Virus record (IMG/VR): IMGVR_UViG_3300022905_000027
Location: 1 to 37,264 of that record
Source of the DNA: a virus
Length of the DNA stretch: 37,264 bases
Direction: 5' to 3' (one strand)
Below are positions 1 to 7,434 of the stretch, one piece after another. The position numbers were made by a program, and so were the translations under genes. The number at the start of each line of letters is the position of its first letter. Position 1 is the stretch's first letter. The notes under the pieces were generated by a model. That model made no database searches. It was not told where the DNA came from and was given only the letters and a program-made list of their open reading frames with translations.

Positions 1-195
1 ATAGATGATTCTCAGCTTTTCGTACTTCCAAATTATGTGTTAGATGGTTATATAAATATAGAGTCAAGCAGCGGTACTGCTCAATACGTTGTTGAAGGAT
101 ATGTAGATGCAGGCTATGTTCTTGTATCGTCTACGTCTGGAGATTTCATTGCGTATGTCGGTAAGTACTTTAATGATTCAGGGGAAACGACTTAA
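1..195 (+). CDS. C-terminal end of an unidentified protein (5' truncated by window)
   Basis: An open frame runs from the first base to a TAA at 193-195 and encodes the last 64 residues of a protein. The segment is rich in Gly, Ser, Tyr and Val (DGYINIESSSGTAQYVVEGY, then a Ser/Gly-rich stretch ending NDSGETT), which fits a beta-structured virion or fibre-associated protein. The next gene's ATG follows the stop directly, with no gap, so the two genes are very likely co-translated. Because the fibre gene follows, an upstream tail-fibre or baseplate role is a reasonable guess. No family can be named from this fragment. Confidence 0.7.
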   Translation: MDDSQLFVLPNYVLDGYINIESSSGTAQYVVEGYVDAGYVLVSSTSGDFIAYVGKYFNDSGETT

Positions 196-2859
196 ATGGC
201 TATTACTAAACGCAGTGATAAGGGATCTGCATTAACATATACAGAAATGGACGATAACTTTGATGCTATCGCTCCGCGTACAAGTAACACCGGCGCCATT
301 GAAATTCCAGCTGGTGCGACGTCAGATAGACCATCAAGCGCTTCTGACGGCATGTTTAGATACAACTCATCGCTAAACTCTTTTGAAGGATATTCTGGTG
401 GAGTTTGGGGAGCAGTCGGCTCTGGAGGCGGAGGCGGCGGAGGCCAAGTAAACCAAAATGCTTGGTCAGAATTTATTGTTGCTGGTCAATCTTCTGTATC
501 AGCCGATGCAGCCACAGATTCAGTTACATTAGTTGGTGGCACAAACATAACAATTACAACAGATGCAGCAGCTGACGAAATTACTTTTGCTGCTACATTT
601 AACCAAGATTTTGCGTATTCAAGCTTAACCGGTGCACCTTCAATTCCGTCAGAATTAACAGATTTAGGAATTAGTGATGGATCTAGCAACCAAGTTCTTT
701 CAACAGACGGTAACGGTAACTTTACCTTTGTAAACCAAACCGGTGGTGGCACACAAGGTGCTCAAGGTACAACTGGTATTCAGGGTCCTTTAGGTACAAC
801 TCTACAAGGTGTTCAAGGTTTCACTGGAGCAAGCGGAGCAGATGGCAATCCAGGTGCTGATGGAGATCCAGGTCCTCAAGGCCCAGCCGGTTCTATTCAA
901 GGTACACAAGGCCTACAAGGTACAACTGGCCAAACAGGATTTGGTGTTCAAGGTGCTCAAGGCCCGGCCGGTTCTGTTCAAGGTACACAAGGTACTACCG
1001 GTGATGCTGGTGATTTTGGTCCACAGGGCTTCCAAGGCTTCCAAGGAATGAACGGAACTGCTCAAGGTGTTCAGGGTGTTCAGGGCGGTGTTGGATTTGA
1101 TGGTCAGCCTGGTCAGCCAGGTCCTCAAGGACCAGCGGGCGATGCTCAAGGTGTTCAAGGTATACAAGGTGGAGATGGACCAGCAGGTTTTGGTAACCAA
1201 GGTATTCAAGGTGTGCAAGGTGACATAGGACCAGGCGGAACGGGTCCTCAAGGTCTTCAAGGTTTACAAGGATTAGATGCCGCCGGACAACAAGGTGTTC
1301 AGGGTACTGACGGAGAAGGTATTCAAGGCTTCCAAGGTTTTCAAGGACCAGCAGGTTCAGTACAAGGTATTCAAGGCGACACTGGTATAGGTGATACTGG
1401 TAATCAAGGTACTCAAGGCCTACAAGGTATTGGTGGTCCTCCGGGCGACGCTGGAGATGCGGGTATTCAAGGTGTGCAAGGTTCTGGAGTTCAAGGTGTT
1501 CAAGGCACTGTTGGACCTCTTGGAGTTCAAGGCGATACAGGTATTCAAGGCAATGACGGTGTATCAGGTTTACAGGGCGAGCTCGGTCCTTCGGGTAATC
1601 AAGGTATTCAAGGCTTAAGTGGAGCTGATGGTGCATTCGGCGGTGAAGGGCCGCAGGGCATTCAAGGTACATCTACCCAAGGTATTCAAGGTACTATAGG
1701 CACAGCAATCCAAGGTTTCCAAGGTGCTTCAGGTGTTCAAGGACCAGCAGATGGTCTACAAGGTGTTCAAGGTACTGATGGATCAGGCGGCCAAGGTGTA
1801 CAAGGTTTGATAGGTATTCAAGGACCAGCAGATGGTCCACAAGGTACTGCAGGACCTACTGGAAATCAAGGTGTGCAAGGTCCTTTGGGTAATCCTGGCG
1901 TTGCGACACAAGGTACTCAAGGTTTACAAGGATTAGATGCCACCGGACAGCAAGGTGTTCAGGGCTTGCAAGGCACAACTGGAACTGGACTTCAAGGTGT
2001 ACAAGGACCAGAAGCGGCAGACGCAGATATTTCGACTGATTTAACACCAGTGCTTGGTGGTAATCTCGACGTAACCAACAAAACTTTATTTACTACATCT
2101 AACGGTGACCTGAGTATCTTACCAGACGGGACTGGTGACGTACGTTTTGCCACGACGATGACAGGCACTACAACTGGTGGCATGGTTGCATTTAAAAAGT
2201 TTTATCCAAACACCACGCAGCAGGCAAACCTTGGCAGCCACGCATTATATGCTCACAGTGATACTACAACAACTGGAACTTACGCAAGTATTGGTTTGCA
2301 TCCAGGCACAGACACTAGTCCTTCATCAAATTCATATACTTGGATTAGAGCAATAAGAACTAGTAACTCAACTGCTAATTTTGAAATTGCTGCAGCTGAA
2401 AACAGCGGCGGCGGAGTATATAACAAGATTACTCTTAATGGTGAAACTGGGCTTGTCAGTATGCCTGCAGATATTTCTATAGCAGGTAAAACCACATTCA
2501 ATGGAATCACAACAGAAAAAACAAATGCACTTACTGGTGCAACTGGTACTGTGGCACACGATTTGGACACTGGGGGGATATTCGATCATACAAGTTTGGC
2601 TGCAGACTTTACTGCAAACTTCACGAATGTTCCTACGACTGTAAGTAGAACTATCGGTGTCGCATTGATTTTAAGTCAAGGTGGTACTGCGTATATGCCA
2701 ACAGCAGTTCAGATTGATGGATCTGCACAGACTATTCTATGGCAAGGTGGATCTGCTCCAAGTGGTACTGCAAGTGGAACTGATATTGTAAGTTTCACTT
2801 TGATTAGATCTTCAGGCGGTGCTTGGAAAGTTATTGGTTCTGCAACGAGTTATTCATAA
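196..2859 (+). CDS. Collagen-like tail fibre protein (887 aa)
   Basis: Likely a distal tail fibre or fibre-like virion protein that contacts the host surface. The N-terminal ~75 residues include LTYTEMDDNF, a motif I associate with attachment domains of marine T4-like fibre proteins. A poly-Gly linker follows (about residues 75-83). Residues ~186-606 are a long Gly-X-Y collagen-like region dominated by G(V/I/L/F)QG triplets, roughly 140 triplets, which should form a trimeric triple helix. The C-terminal ~280 residues are non-repetitive and end in a beta-rich domain (GVALILSQGGTAYMPTAVQI onward) that could be the trimerisation or receptor-binding head. The gene begins directly after the previous stop and overlaps the next start by one base (TAATG). 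Several long open frames on both strands inside the repeat are by-products of its composition. Confidence 0.85.
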   Translation: MAITKRSDKGSALTYTEMDDNFDAIAPRTSNTGAIEIPAGATSDRPSSASDGMFRYNSSLNSFEGYSGGVWGAVGSGGGGGGGQVNQNAWSEFIVAGQSSVSADAATDSVTLVGGTNITITTDAAADEITFAATFNQDFAYSSLTGAPSIPSELTDLGISDGSSNQVLSTDGNGNFTFVNQTGGGTQGAQGTTGIQGPLGTTLQGVQGFTGASGADGNPGADGDPGPQGPAGSIQGTQGLQGTTGQTGFGVQGAQGPAGSVQGTQGTTGDAGDFGPQGFQGFQGMNGTAQGVQGVQGGVGFDGQPGQPGPQGPAGDAQGVQGIQGGDGPAGFGNQGIQGVQGDIGPGGTGPQGLQGLQGLDAAGQQGVQGTDGEGIQGFQGFQGPAGSVQGIQGDTGIGDTGNQGTQGLQGIGGPPGDAGDAGIQGVQGSGVQGVQGTVGPLGVQGDTGIQGNDGVSGLQGELGPSGNQGIQGLSGADGAFGGEGPQGIQGTSTQGIQGTIGTAIQGFQGASGVQGPADGLQGVQGTDGSGGQGVQGLIGIQGPADGPQGTAGPTGNQGVQGPLGNPGVATQGTQGLQGLDATGQQGVQGLQGTTGTGLQGVQGPEAADADISTDLTPVLGGNLDVTNKTLFTTSNGDLSILPDGTGDVRFATTMTGTTTGGMVAFKKFYPNTTQQANLGSHALYAHSDTTTTGTYASIGLHPGTDTSPSSNSYTWIRAIRTSNSTANFEIAAAENSGGGVYNKITLNGETGLVSMPADISIAGKTTFNGITTEKTNALTGATGTVAHDLDTGGIFDHTSLAADFTANFTNVPTTVSRTIGVALILSQGGTAYMPTAVQIDGSAQTILWQGGSAPSGTASGTDIVSFTLIRSSGGAWKVIGSATSYS

Positions 2860-3746
2860 TGCCTAGATTAACAAGTTTAACATCGCAAACATTATTGGGG
2901 ATAACTATTCTTAGAACACCAATTATTGATCCAGGCGAACATGTATATACTACTGCAGGAACACATACTTGGACTGCACCAGCAGGCGTTACAGAAGTAA
3001 GTGTCGTTTGTGTTGGAACAGGGGGTATGCCATCCGGTTACCAAGCATCTGGCGGAGGCGGGGGGCTTGGTTGGAAAAACAGTATTTCAGTAATTCCAGG
3101 CCAGGGTTATACAGTTGTAGTTGGTGCAAGAGGAACATATGGAAGTTTCCCCGGCAACAGCGGCGGAGATAGTTATTTTATAAATGACACAATAGTAAAA
3201 GGCGGCGGCGGCGAAGGTGGAAGTTCCACATCGCATCAGATACCATCAGCAGGTGGAGATTACGTTGGTGATGGTGGTGGAAACGGCGGCGGTAGTCCTG
3301 CGCAGTCATCTTGGTACAGTTATTCCGGAAATGGTGGTGCTGGCGGATATTCTGGTAATGGTGGCGAAGGTGGATTGCCAACTAATGACCAAACTGCCTC
3401 TACGGCAGGAACTGCAGGTCAAGGCGGTGGCGGCGGTGGTGGATCAGGCGGAAGACCAGTCACCGGCGGCGGCTGGGGCGGTGGCGATGGCGGCGGAGTC
3501 GGTATATACGGAGAAGGTGCAAGTGGAGCTGCAGGCGCAAGCGCTCCAACTGGATCGTCTTCTTCTAATGGGGTAGCAGGATCCCCTGGATCTGGCGGAT
3601 CAGGAACACAATATGGCGCAGGTGGAGGAAGCAGTAATCAATCAATATGTCTTGGTGCTGTCCGTATTGTATGGGGAACAGGAAGATCTTTCCCATCAAC
3701 AAATGTAGACTTGTCGTCTTCAAATGGAAATGTTTCAACAAATTAA
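2859..3746 (+). CDS. Glycine-rich tail-tip adhesin-like protein
   Basis: Encodes 295 residues from the ATG at 2859, which overlaps the fibre gene's TAA by one base. An in-frame upstream start at 2823 would lie inside the fibre gene and is less likely. After a short N-terminal part there is a TAGTHTWTAPAGVTEVSVVC segment, typical of glycine-rich phage domains. Residues ~60-270 contain many poly-Gly clusters (GGGGG, GGGGGGGSGG and similar) separated by variable loops. T4-like phages of the T2 type carry gp38 adhesins whose receptor specificity lies in loops between poly-Gly strands. The position directly downstream of a fibre gene and the composition fit such a role, but homology to gp38 itself is not shown. 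It is the last gene of this fibre unit. Confidence 0.7.
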   Translation: MPRLTSLTSQTLLGITILRTPIIDPGEHVYTTAGTHTWTAPAGVTEVSVVCVGTGGMPSGYQASGGGGGLGWKNSISVIPGQGYTVVVGARGTYGSFPGNSGGDSYFINDTIVKGGGGEGGSSTSHQIPSAGGDYVGDGGGNGGGSPAQSSWYSYSGNGGAGGYSGNGGEGGLPTNDQTASTAGTAGQGGGGGGGSGGRPVTGGGWGGGDGGGVGIYGEGASGAAGASAPTGSSSSNGVAGSPGSGGSGTQYGAGGGSSNQSICLGAVRIVWGTGRSFPSTNVDLSSSNGNVSTN

Positions 3747-3749
3747 TAG

Positions 3750-3777
3750 TTGACATTTGTTTCACATGTGATATAAT
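3750..3777 (+). promoter_or_regulatory. Early sigma70-like promoter with extended -10
   Basis: TTGACA at 3750-3755, a 16-base spacer and TATAAT at 3772-3777, with TGA directly before the -10 (extended -10, TGATATAAT). It lies in the 60-base gap between the glycine-rich protein gene and the nuclease gene at 3807, so it starts a new plus-strand unit. Both hexamers match consensus exactly. Confidence 0.8.
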
Positions 3778-3806
3778 GTAAACAATATGAAATCAAAAGG
3801 TGACTT

Positions 3807-4475
3807 ATGTTTACACATATAGATCATGGGATTGTACTTCCAAAGCTAACGAGACAAACAACTGAAAGCGGTCGTAAGTATTTTACCGAAGATGGAAATG
3901 CATATCCGTCAATTACGACCGTCCTCAGTATTCTCAGCAAACAAGCAATCATGGAATGGCGAAAAAGAGTTGGCGAAGAAGAAGCCAACAAGATTTCCCG
4001 TCAAGCCGCTGGCCGTGGTACTGCTGTCCATAAAATTGCAGAAGACTATATTGACAATCTTGAAGATTGGAAAGGCAAACATATGCCTGCTAATATTGCT
4101 TCATTTATGGATATTAAACCAATACTTGATGAACGCTTAAATAATGTATGGATGCAAGAAACATTTCTCTATAGTGACAAATTAAAATGTGCTGGTCAGG
4201 TTGACTGTATCGCCGAATTTGATGGTGAGTTGTCAATTGTTGATTTTAAAACATCTCGCAGAGTAAAAAAAGAAAAAGACATTACGAGTTACTTTATTCA
4301 AATGTTCTTTTATGCCGCTGCTTTTCTTGAGCGTACTGGAATTCCAATTAAACAAGGTGTAATTGTAATGGCAGTGGATGGTAACGAGCCACTTGTATTT
4401 AAAGTACGTGTTCATGAATATATGGAACATTTCTTATCAGTGCGAAAAAAATACAAAGAAATATACGAAACTTAA
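3807..4475 (+). CDS. PD-(D/E)XK-superfamily nuclease (RecB/exonuclease-like)
   Basis: A 222-residue protein that is probably a DNA exonuclease or endonuclease of the PD-(D/E)XK fold. The C-terminal half holds the expected core: CAGQVDCIAEFDGELSIVDF followed by KTSRR. The D of GQVDC, the D of IVDF and the K of KTS stand at the spacing of the metal-binding D and D-x-K residues, and a later Q (FIQMFFYAAAF) fits the RecB-family motif. The N-terminal region (YPSITTVLSIL, then GRGTAVHKIAEDYI) is common in phage nucleases of this type. In T4-like phages such enzymes may act in host DNA breakdown or recombination; which one is unknown here. It is the first gene after the promoter at 3750, and GGTGAC lies just before the start. 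Confidence 0.75.
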   Translation: MFTHIDHGIVLPKLTRQTTESGRKYFTEDGNAYPSITTVLSILSKQAIMEWRKRVGEEEANKISRQAAGRGTAVHKIAEDYIDNLEDWKGKHMPANIASFMDIKPILDERLNNVWMQETFLYSDKLKCAGQVDCIAEFDGELSIVDFKTSRRVKKEKDITSYFIQMFFYAAAFLERTGIPIKQGVIVMAVDGNEPLVFKVRVHEYMEHFLSVRKKYKEIYET

Positions 4476-4493
4476 AAAAATCTGGAGCTTATA

Positions 4494-4739
4494 ATGTTTA
4501 CTATAGAACTCGATGTTTCTCACGAAGTAACCCACGAATTAGTAGTTGAGTGGGCCCACGGTCATGACTGCCGGGTTTTATCTCGACTAGAAGAAGGTCC
4601 TGGTGGTGGAAATCCAGTTTACACGTTTGCATCCGACACTTACAATCCTCTAAAAGACCTGGCTGAAGACCTTTACGGTGGTGAGTTGGATAATACATTT
4701 TTAATGAATAAAATTATTCCATACGTAGGTGGAAGATGA
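4494..4739 (+). CDS. Small conserved phage protein, paralogue A
   Basis: An 81-residue acidic protein of unknown function. It is clearly related to the protein encoded at 5038. Both share L-D-V-S near the N terminus, a later GP(G/A)GGNP(V/L)Y motif, an (A/S)SD(T/N)YN motif and an acidic C-terminal part. The GGNP turn and flanking strands suggest a compact alpha/beta fold. A good ribosome site (GGAG) precedes the ATG at 4494. It overlaps the next gene by 4 bases (ATGA), so translation is coupled. Expression is most likely early, from the promoter at 3750. Confidence 0.75.
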   Translation: MFTIELDVSHEVTHELVVEWAHGHDCRVLSRLEEGPGGGNPVYTFASDTYNPLKDLAEDLYGGELDNTFLMNKIIPYVGGR

Positions 4740-4966
4740 TACCAGTAGAAATTGCAGAATACAAACAAAAATGGATGCCGGGCTATGCTGTTCGGCTCCA
4801 TAGCGATTTAAGATCAGCAGGAAAAGATTGGTGTAAGCAGCTTGATAAACATGAATGGAACCATACGAAATGGACCAACGTTTACGAAGATACTTTCTAT
4901 TTTGAAAATGCGTATGCTGGTCAAAATTTTGAGCACGAATTTGCTAATTGGGTGCAAAAAAGTTAA
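4736..4966 (+). CDS. Small hypothetical protein
   Basis: Encodes 76 residues rich in Trp, His, Lys and Asn (for example KHEWNHTKWTNVYEDTFYFE, then NAYAGQNFEHEF). No signal peptide or membrane segment is visible. Its start overlaps the stop of the preceding gene by four bases (ATGA), which supports it as a real, translationally coupled gene. It sits between the two paralogous genes at 4494 and 5038 and is followed by an early promoter. I do not recognise the family. Confidence 0.6.
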   Translation: MIPVEIAEYKQKWMPGYAVRLHSDLRSAGKDWCKQLDKHEWNHTKWTNVYEDTFYFENAYAGQNFEHEFANWVQKS

Positions 4967-4992
4967 AATAAAATGAAAAAAGGGTTGACATT
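4956..4992 (+). repeat. A-rich upstream promoter repeat, copy 1
   Basis: The block AAAAAAGTTAAAATAAAATG, then a run of A and GGGTTGACATT, recurs almost unchanged at 5273-5311 and 7049-7087. The 3' end of each copy contains the TTGACA -35 element. The A-tracts could act as an UP element for the RNA polymerase alpha subunit. This copy begins in the last codons of the gene ending at 4966. Confidence 0.75.
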
Positions 4993-5011
4993 CGTTTTGA
5001 TATGATATAAA
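4985..5011 (+). promoter_or_regulatory. Early sigma70-like promoter
   Basis: TTGACA at 4985-4990 and TATAAA at 5006-5011 with TGA before it (extended -10). The spacer is 15 bases, which is short but common to this set of promoters. It directs the gene at 5038, whose ribosome site (AAGGAG) is well placed. Confidence 0.7.
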
Positions 5012-5037
5012 ATGGTTTTGTTTATAAGGAGAAAAAC

Positions 5038-5271
5038 ATGGCATATGTAGCACAACTTGACGTTTCATCAGAACCAACACATAACGAAGTATCTCAATTC
5101 GCAACCGAGCACGGTTGTACTGCACTTCTTCTTTTACAAAACGGACCTGCCGGCGGCAATCCACTATATCAATTTTCATCCGACAACTATAACTATCTAG
5201 AAGAATTGGTTGGTCAAGTTCTTGGTTTCATGGATCCAGATCACATCAAAGATATTATCAGGGAGATCTAA
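5038..5271 (+). CDS. Small conserved phage protein, paralogue B
   Basis: A 77-residue acidic protein, paralogous to the product of 4494-4739. Shared features are LDVS at residues ~7-10, EPTHNEVSQFATEHGC matching a similar segment in paralogue A, then NGPAGGNPLYQFSSDNYNYL, followed by an acidic helix. Function unknown. The strong AAGGAG site lies about seven bases before the ATG. It has its own promoter at 4985-5011 and is followed by another promoter copy, so it seems to be a single-gene unit. The gene at 4736 separates the two copies, so the duplication is not strictly adjacent. Confidence 0.75.
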   Translation: MAYVAQLDVSSEPTHNEVSQFATEHGCTALLLLQNGPAGGNPLYQFSSDNYNYLEELVGQVLGFMDPDHIKDIIREI

Positions 5272-5272
5272 T

Positions 5273-5311
5273 AAAAAAAGTTGAAATAAAATGAAAAAAA
5301 GGGTTGACATT
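5273..5311 (+). repeat. A-rich upstream promoter repeat, copy 2
   Basis: Second copy of the A-rich module ending in GGGTTGACATT. Compared with copy 3 (7049-7087) it differs at a single base (GTTG against GTTA). The similarity continues past the -10 into the leader: TATTATATTAT, two variable bases, then ATATAAGGAATGAAAA occurs in both. About 90 bases are therefore duplicated. Confidence 0.8.
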
Positions 5312-5332
5312 TCATTCAAGAAGTATTATATT
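5304..5332 (+). promoter_or_regulatory. Early sigma70-like promoter
   Basis: TTGACA at 5304-5309. The best -10 is TATATT at 5327-5332 with a 17-base spacer; TATTAT registers overlap it. It lies upstream of the gene at 5366. Its leader holds ATATAAGGAATGAAAAAGGAA, with GGA close to the start. Confidence 0.7.
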
Positions 5333-5365
5333 ATAGATATAAGGAATGAAAAAGGAACCTACATT

Positions 5366-5662
5366 ATGACGAAGTTTAACAAAGATGATTTTACTTGGGA
5401 TGGAATGTACCTAATGTATCGTGGCCGGCACACCGGTTCTCGCAATATGGAAGAAGTACACCCTAATTGTCATCCTTCTTGGATCGGACAGCCAAAGCCC
5501 GAGTTTATCGCTCGCTTTAAGTATGGCAGCAAGCCTTGGAAATCTTGGGTTAAGTGTCTTTGCGAAAACTACACAGTTGAGTCTTATATCGCCGAATGTA
5601 AGGCAACAAATCCTTTAGCAGCAGTTCAAAAAGTCGGTTATTCTGGAAAGGGGCGCTACTAA
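5366..5662 (+). CDS. Small hypothetical protein (98 aa)
   Basis: The ATG at 5366 is chosen because it lies downstream of the promoter at 5304-5332 and has AAAGGAA before it. A longer in-frame start at 5291 would place the start upstream of the promoter. The 98-residue protein is basic and aromatic, with RGRHTGSRNMEEVHPNCHPS and KPWKSWVKCLCENYTVESYI as landmarks. It has four Cys/His-type residues that could bind metal, but no recognisable finger. No family recognised. It overlaps the next gene by one base (TAATG), so the genes at 5366, 5662 and 5877 form one coupled unit. Confidence 0.65.
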   Translation: MTKFNKDDFTWDGMYLMYRGRHTGSRNMEEVHPNCHPSWIGQPKPEFIARFKYGSKPWKSWVKCLCENYTVESYIAECKATNPLAAVQKVGYSGKGRY

Positions 5663-5877
5663 TGACATTTCTTAAACCATCTCAAATTATTGGAGCGGTG
5701 GCTGCTGGTGCAGCTACTGCTTTATTCGTATATTCTTGCCTTAGCAGTTTAGATATGCCAGATGTTTGGTATAGCTATAGCTCTAGCGAATGTGTGAAAG
5801 TTTTAAATTATGCAGAAGGTGATAACTATTCTTGTGAAAATCTTCCTCGTAAGTTTAATCATGTATGGGTTAAATAA
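5662..5877 (+). CDS. Small membrane-anchored or exported protein
   Basis: A 71-residue protein with a hydrophobic segment at residues ~8-27 (SQIIGAVAAGAATALFVYSC), then a short region with paired cysteines (SSSECVKVLNYAEGDNYSCE) ending in FNHVWVK. The topology suggests an N-terminal membrane anchor with the Cys-containing domain outside the cytoplasm, where the two Cys could form a disulphide. The Cys at the end of the hydrophobic stretch could be mistaken for a lipobox but is not a good match. Translation is coupled to both neighbours by TAATG overlaps. Function unknown. Confidence 0.7.
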   Translation: MTFLKPSQIIGAVAAGAATALFVYSCLSSLDMPDVWYSYSSSECVKVLNYAEGDNYSCENLPRKFNHVWVK

Positions 5878-6461
5878 TGAATATTTTTGTTCTTCATGAG
5901 GATCCAGTAGTATCTGCTGAGATGATGTGTGACAAACATATTCCAAAAATGATTGTCGAAGCAGCTCAAATGTTGTCAACAGCGCATCGAATGCTTAATG
6001 GCTATGTTGAGAAGCGTCCTTCTAAATCTGGAAAGCGCATGATCAACTACTGGGTTCATAACAATCCAAACCTCGAAGAAGTTCTGTACAAAGCAGTTCA
6101 TCACAGTCATCCTTGTACTGTTTGGACTATGGAGTCTAAATCTAACTATGATTGGCATTACAGACACTTCGTGGCCCTCTGTAGTGAGTTTGAGTACCGC
6201 TTTGGTAAGTCCCATATGACTGCGGACAAGCTCACAGAAGCCCTCCAGAAGGCTCCAGATGGCATTCCAGATATAGGAATTACACCCTTTGCTCAAGCTA
6301 TGAGTCATTATCCAGAGTGTATTGTTCCAAACAATCCGGTAAAGGCTTATCGCAATTACTATCATGTGGCCAAAGAATTTGCTAAGTGGCAAAAAGGACG
6401 CCCTGCGCCAGATTGGTGGGAAGGCTATAAAGGTCCAGAGTTCTTAATCGAAGCTGCATAA
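5877..6461 (+). CDS. Conserved phage protein of unknown function (194 aa)
   Basis: Starts with MNIFVLHEDPVVSAEMMCDK and continues HIPKMIVEAAQMLSTAHRML. This signature looks like a widely shared phage protein of unknown role: a D-P pair, a conserved C-D-K-H, and an E-x-A-Q-M-L-S-T-A-H helix. Further His, Trp and Tyr residues are clustered (VHHSHPCTVWTMES, NYDWHYRHF), so a metal site or nucleic-acid-binding surface is possible. The C-terminal part includes PVKAYRNYYHVAKEFAKW. No signal peptide or membrane segment. It is the third gene of the coupled set that begins at 5366. I cannot name a function. Confidence 0.7.
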   Translation: MNIFVLHEDPVVSAEMMCDKHIPKMIVEAAQMLSTAHRMLNGYVEKRPSKSGKRMINYWVHNNPNLEEVLYKAVHHSHPCTVWTMESKSNYDWHYRHFVALCSEFEYRFGKSHMTADKLTEALQKAPDGIPDIGITPFAQAMSHYPECIVPNNPVKAYRNYYHVAKEFAKWQKGRPAPDWWEGYKGPEFLIEAA

Positions 6462-6485
6462 ATATAAAAAAACAAGGAAGAATAC

Positions 6486-6695
6486 ATGTTTCTACTGAAT
6501 GAAATGCATATCTGGCTTTTAGGAACAGCGGTGTTGTTTACTATACTTGGTATGTGGATGTCTGGAAATAAATGGGATAAATATACGTCTGTGATTATTG
6601 AAGCTACAATTGATAGACTCATTAAAGACGGATATGTAAAGGCTCGTATAGATAAAAATGGTGAAATTGAGCTCATTAAGTACAATGAAGAGTGA
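6486..6695 (+). CDS. Small inner-membrane protein
   Basis: A 69-residue protein with one N-terminal transmembrane segment (about residues 8-26, HIWLLGTAVLFTILGMWMSG). A charged tail of ~40 residues follows (VIIEATIDRLIKDGYVKARI and on), which looks like a helix then a beta-hairpin. It is preceded by AAGGAAG eight bases before the ATG. The next gene starts one base after its stop. Phages often encode small membrane proteins of this type whose roles are unknown. Confidence 0.65.
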   Translation: MFLLNEMHIWLLGTAVLFTILGMWMSGNKWDKYTSVIIEATIDRLIKDGYVKARIDKNGEIELIKYNEE

Positions 6696-6696
6696 T

Positions 6697-7050
6697 ATGA
6701 ATAAATACGTCATCATTGATCCAGAAGATGGAGTCTTTTTAGGCACCACTGGAAGAGATACAGCTGAAGCACTTATTGACGTTCCAAGAGGTGCAAGAGT
6801 AATAGCGCTTTTTTCAGGGAACAACATATTTGATTTAACAAAAGCTGCAGCTTTCTTCTCTGAAAGAGATGCAGACGAATACATGAGAGCTTACATCAAA
6901 AGACCTTCTTCTGGTGCATTTATTGCAAAAATTAAAAGCGATTCTAAAGAGCCGTATGTAGATGTAATAGATCTTGTAAAATCTGGATATGGCGAATATG
7001 TACAAGACATGATTGATGCCATACCAATGCTTAGTCAGCACATTCATTAA
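6697..7050 (+). CDS. Hypothetical protein (117 aa)
   Basis: The start at 6697 (MNKYVIIDPEDGVFLGTTGR) is chosen because it directly follows the previous stop (TGA 6693-6695) and has GAAGAG just before it. An ATG at 6685 is the main alternative, and a more distant start at 6658 is unlikely. The protein begins with short strands and turns (VIIDPEDGVFLG), then VIALFSGNNIFDLTKAAAFF and an acidic helical part ending in IPMLSQHIH. There is no membrane segment and I do not recognise the family. The A-rich promoter repeat begins right at its stop codon. Confidence 0.6.
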   Translation: MNKYVIIDPEDGVFLGTTGRDTAEALIDVPRGARVIALFSGNNIFDLTKAAAFFSERDADEYMRAYIKRPSSGAFIAKIKSDSKEPYVDVIDLVKSGYGEYVQDMIDAIPMLSQHIH

Positions 7051-7087
7051 AAAAAGTTAAAATAAAATGAAAAAAAGGGTTGACATT
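7049..7087 (+). repeat. A-rich upstream promoter repeat, copy 3
   Basis: Third copy of the A-rich module, nearly identical to 5273-5311 and including the TTGACA. The following leader (TATTATATTATTAATATAAG and GAATGAAAAGGAA) also matches copy 2. The repeat abuts the stop codon of the upstream gene. Confidence 0.8.
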
Positions 7088-7108
7088 ACTTTCATCTTGT
7101 ATTATATT
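7080..7108 (+). promoter_or_regulatory. Early sigma70-like promoter
   Basis: TTGACA at 7080-7085 and TATATT at 7103-7108 with a 17-base spacer; an alternative TATTAT lies at 7100-7105. It drives the genes at 7141 and 7434. Ribosome site AAAGGAAAG precedes the ATG at 7141. Confidence 0.7.
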
Positions 7109-7140
7109 ATTAATATAAGGAATGAAAAGGAAAGCACATC

Positions 7141-7434
7141 ATGACAAACGAAGCTCAAAAATTCTGGCTAAACACTCCTCTAAACGCGGTTTCATTATTG
7201 ATGGATCAAACAGTCAGCTATGCTGAAGAAAGTGACGATCTTGCTGAAATGTACCTGGAAGATTGGACAGATTTCAGTGTAGCAATTACTTTGTTCCGCA
7301 ATTCAGATTGTGAAGGCTTGGCTAACCACATTTGCGAAATGGATACAGCGCCTCGTGAGCAATTGATCGTAGCATTTGCTGAAGATTGTGGTAAAAATTT
7401 CGTTTCACAAAATTTGGGATGGGAACTTCGTTAA
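7141..7434 (+). CDS. Small acidic hypothetical protein (97 aa)
   Basis: A 97-residue, strongly acidic and probably all-helical protein (landmarks AEESDDLAEMYLEDWTDFSV and EQLIVAFAEDCGKNFVSQNL). It has three Cys (residues ~60, 68 and 87) and no membrane segment. It is the first gene after the promoter at 7080-7108 and overlaps the next, very short, gene by one base (TAATG). No family recognised. Small acidic early proteins in phages are sometimes inhibitors of host proteins, but nothing specific supports that here. Confidence 0.65.
   Translation: MTNEAQKFWLNTPLNAVSLLMDQTVSYAEESDDLAEMYLEDWTDFSVAITLFRNSDCEGLANHICEMDTAPREQLIVAFAEDCGKNFVSQNLGWELR

Noticed and set aside
51-58. TATAAATA on the plus strand upstream of the fibre gene
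   Set aside because: It is inside the coding part of the upstream gene and 138 bases before the fibre start, farther than the 25-53 bases seen for the other late promoters, so chance is likely.
995-1672. Long open frame antisense to the collagen-like repeat (and others at 913-1260, 809-1051, 1391-1618)
   Set aside because: These frames arise because the repetitive G-x-Q-G codons avoid stops in other frames. Their products are low-complexity Leu/His/Glu or Lys/Val strings with no ribosome site of their own.
752-2020. Direct repeats that might be read as a CRISPR or DNA repeat array
   Set aside because: The periodicity is a multiple of three, with irregular units and synonymous variation, and it lies in frame with a Gly-X-Y coding region.
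3217-3576. Open frame of 119 codons overlapping the glycine-rich adhesin gene
   Set aside because: It is a frame-shifted reading of Gly-rich codons, giving a Val/Ala-rich string with no independent start signal.
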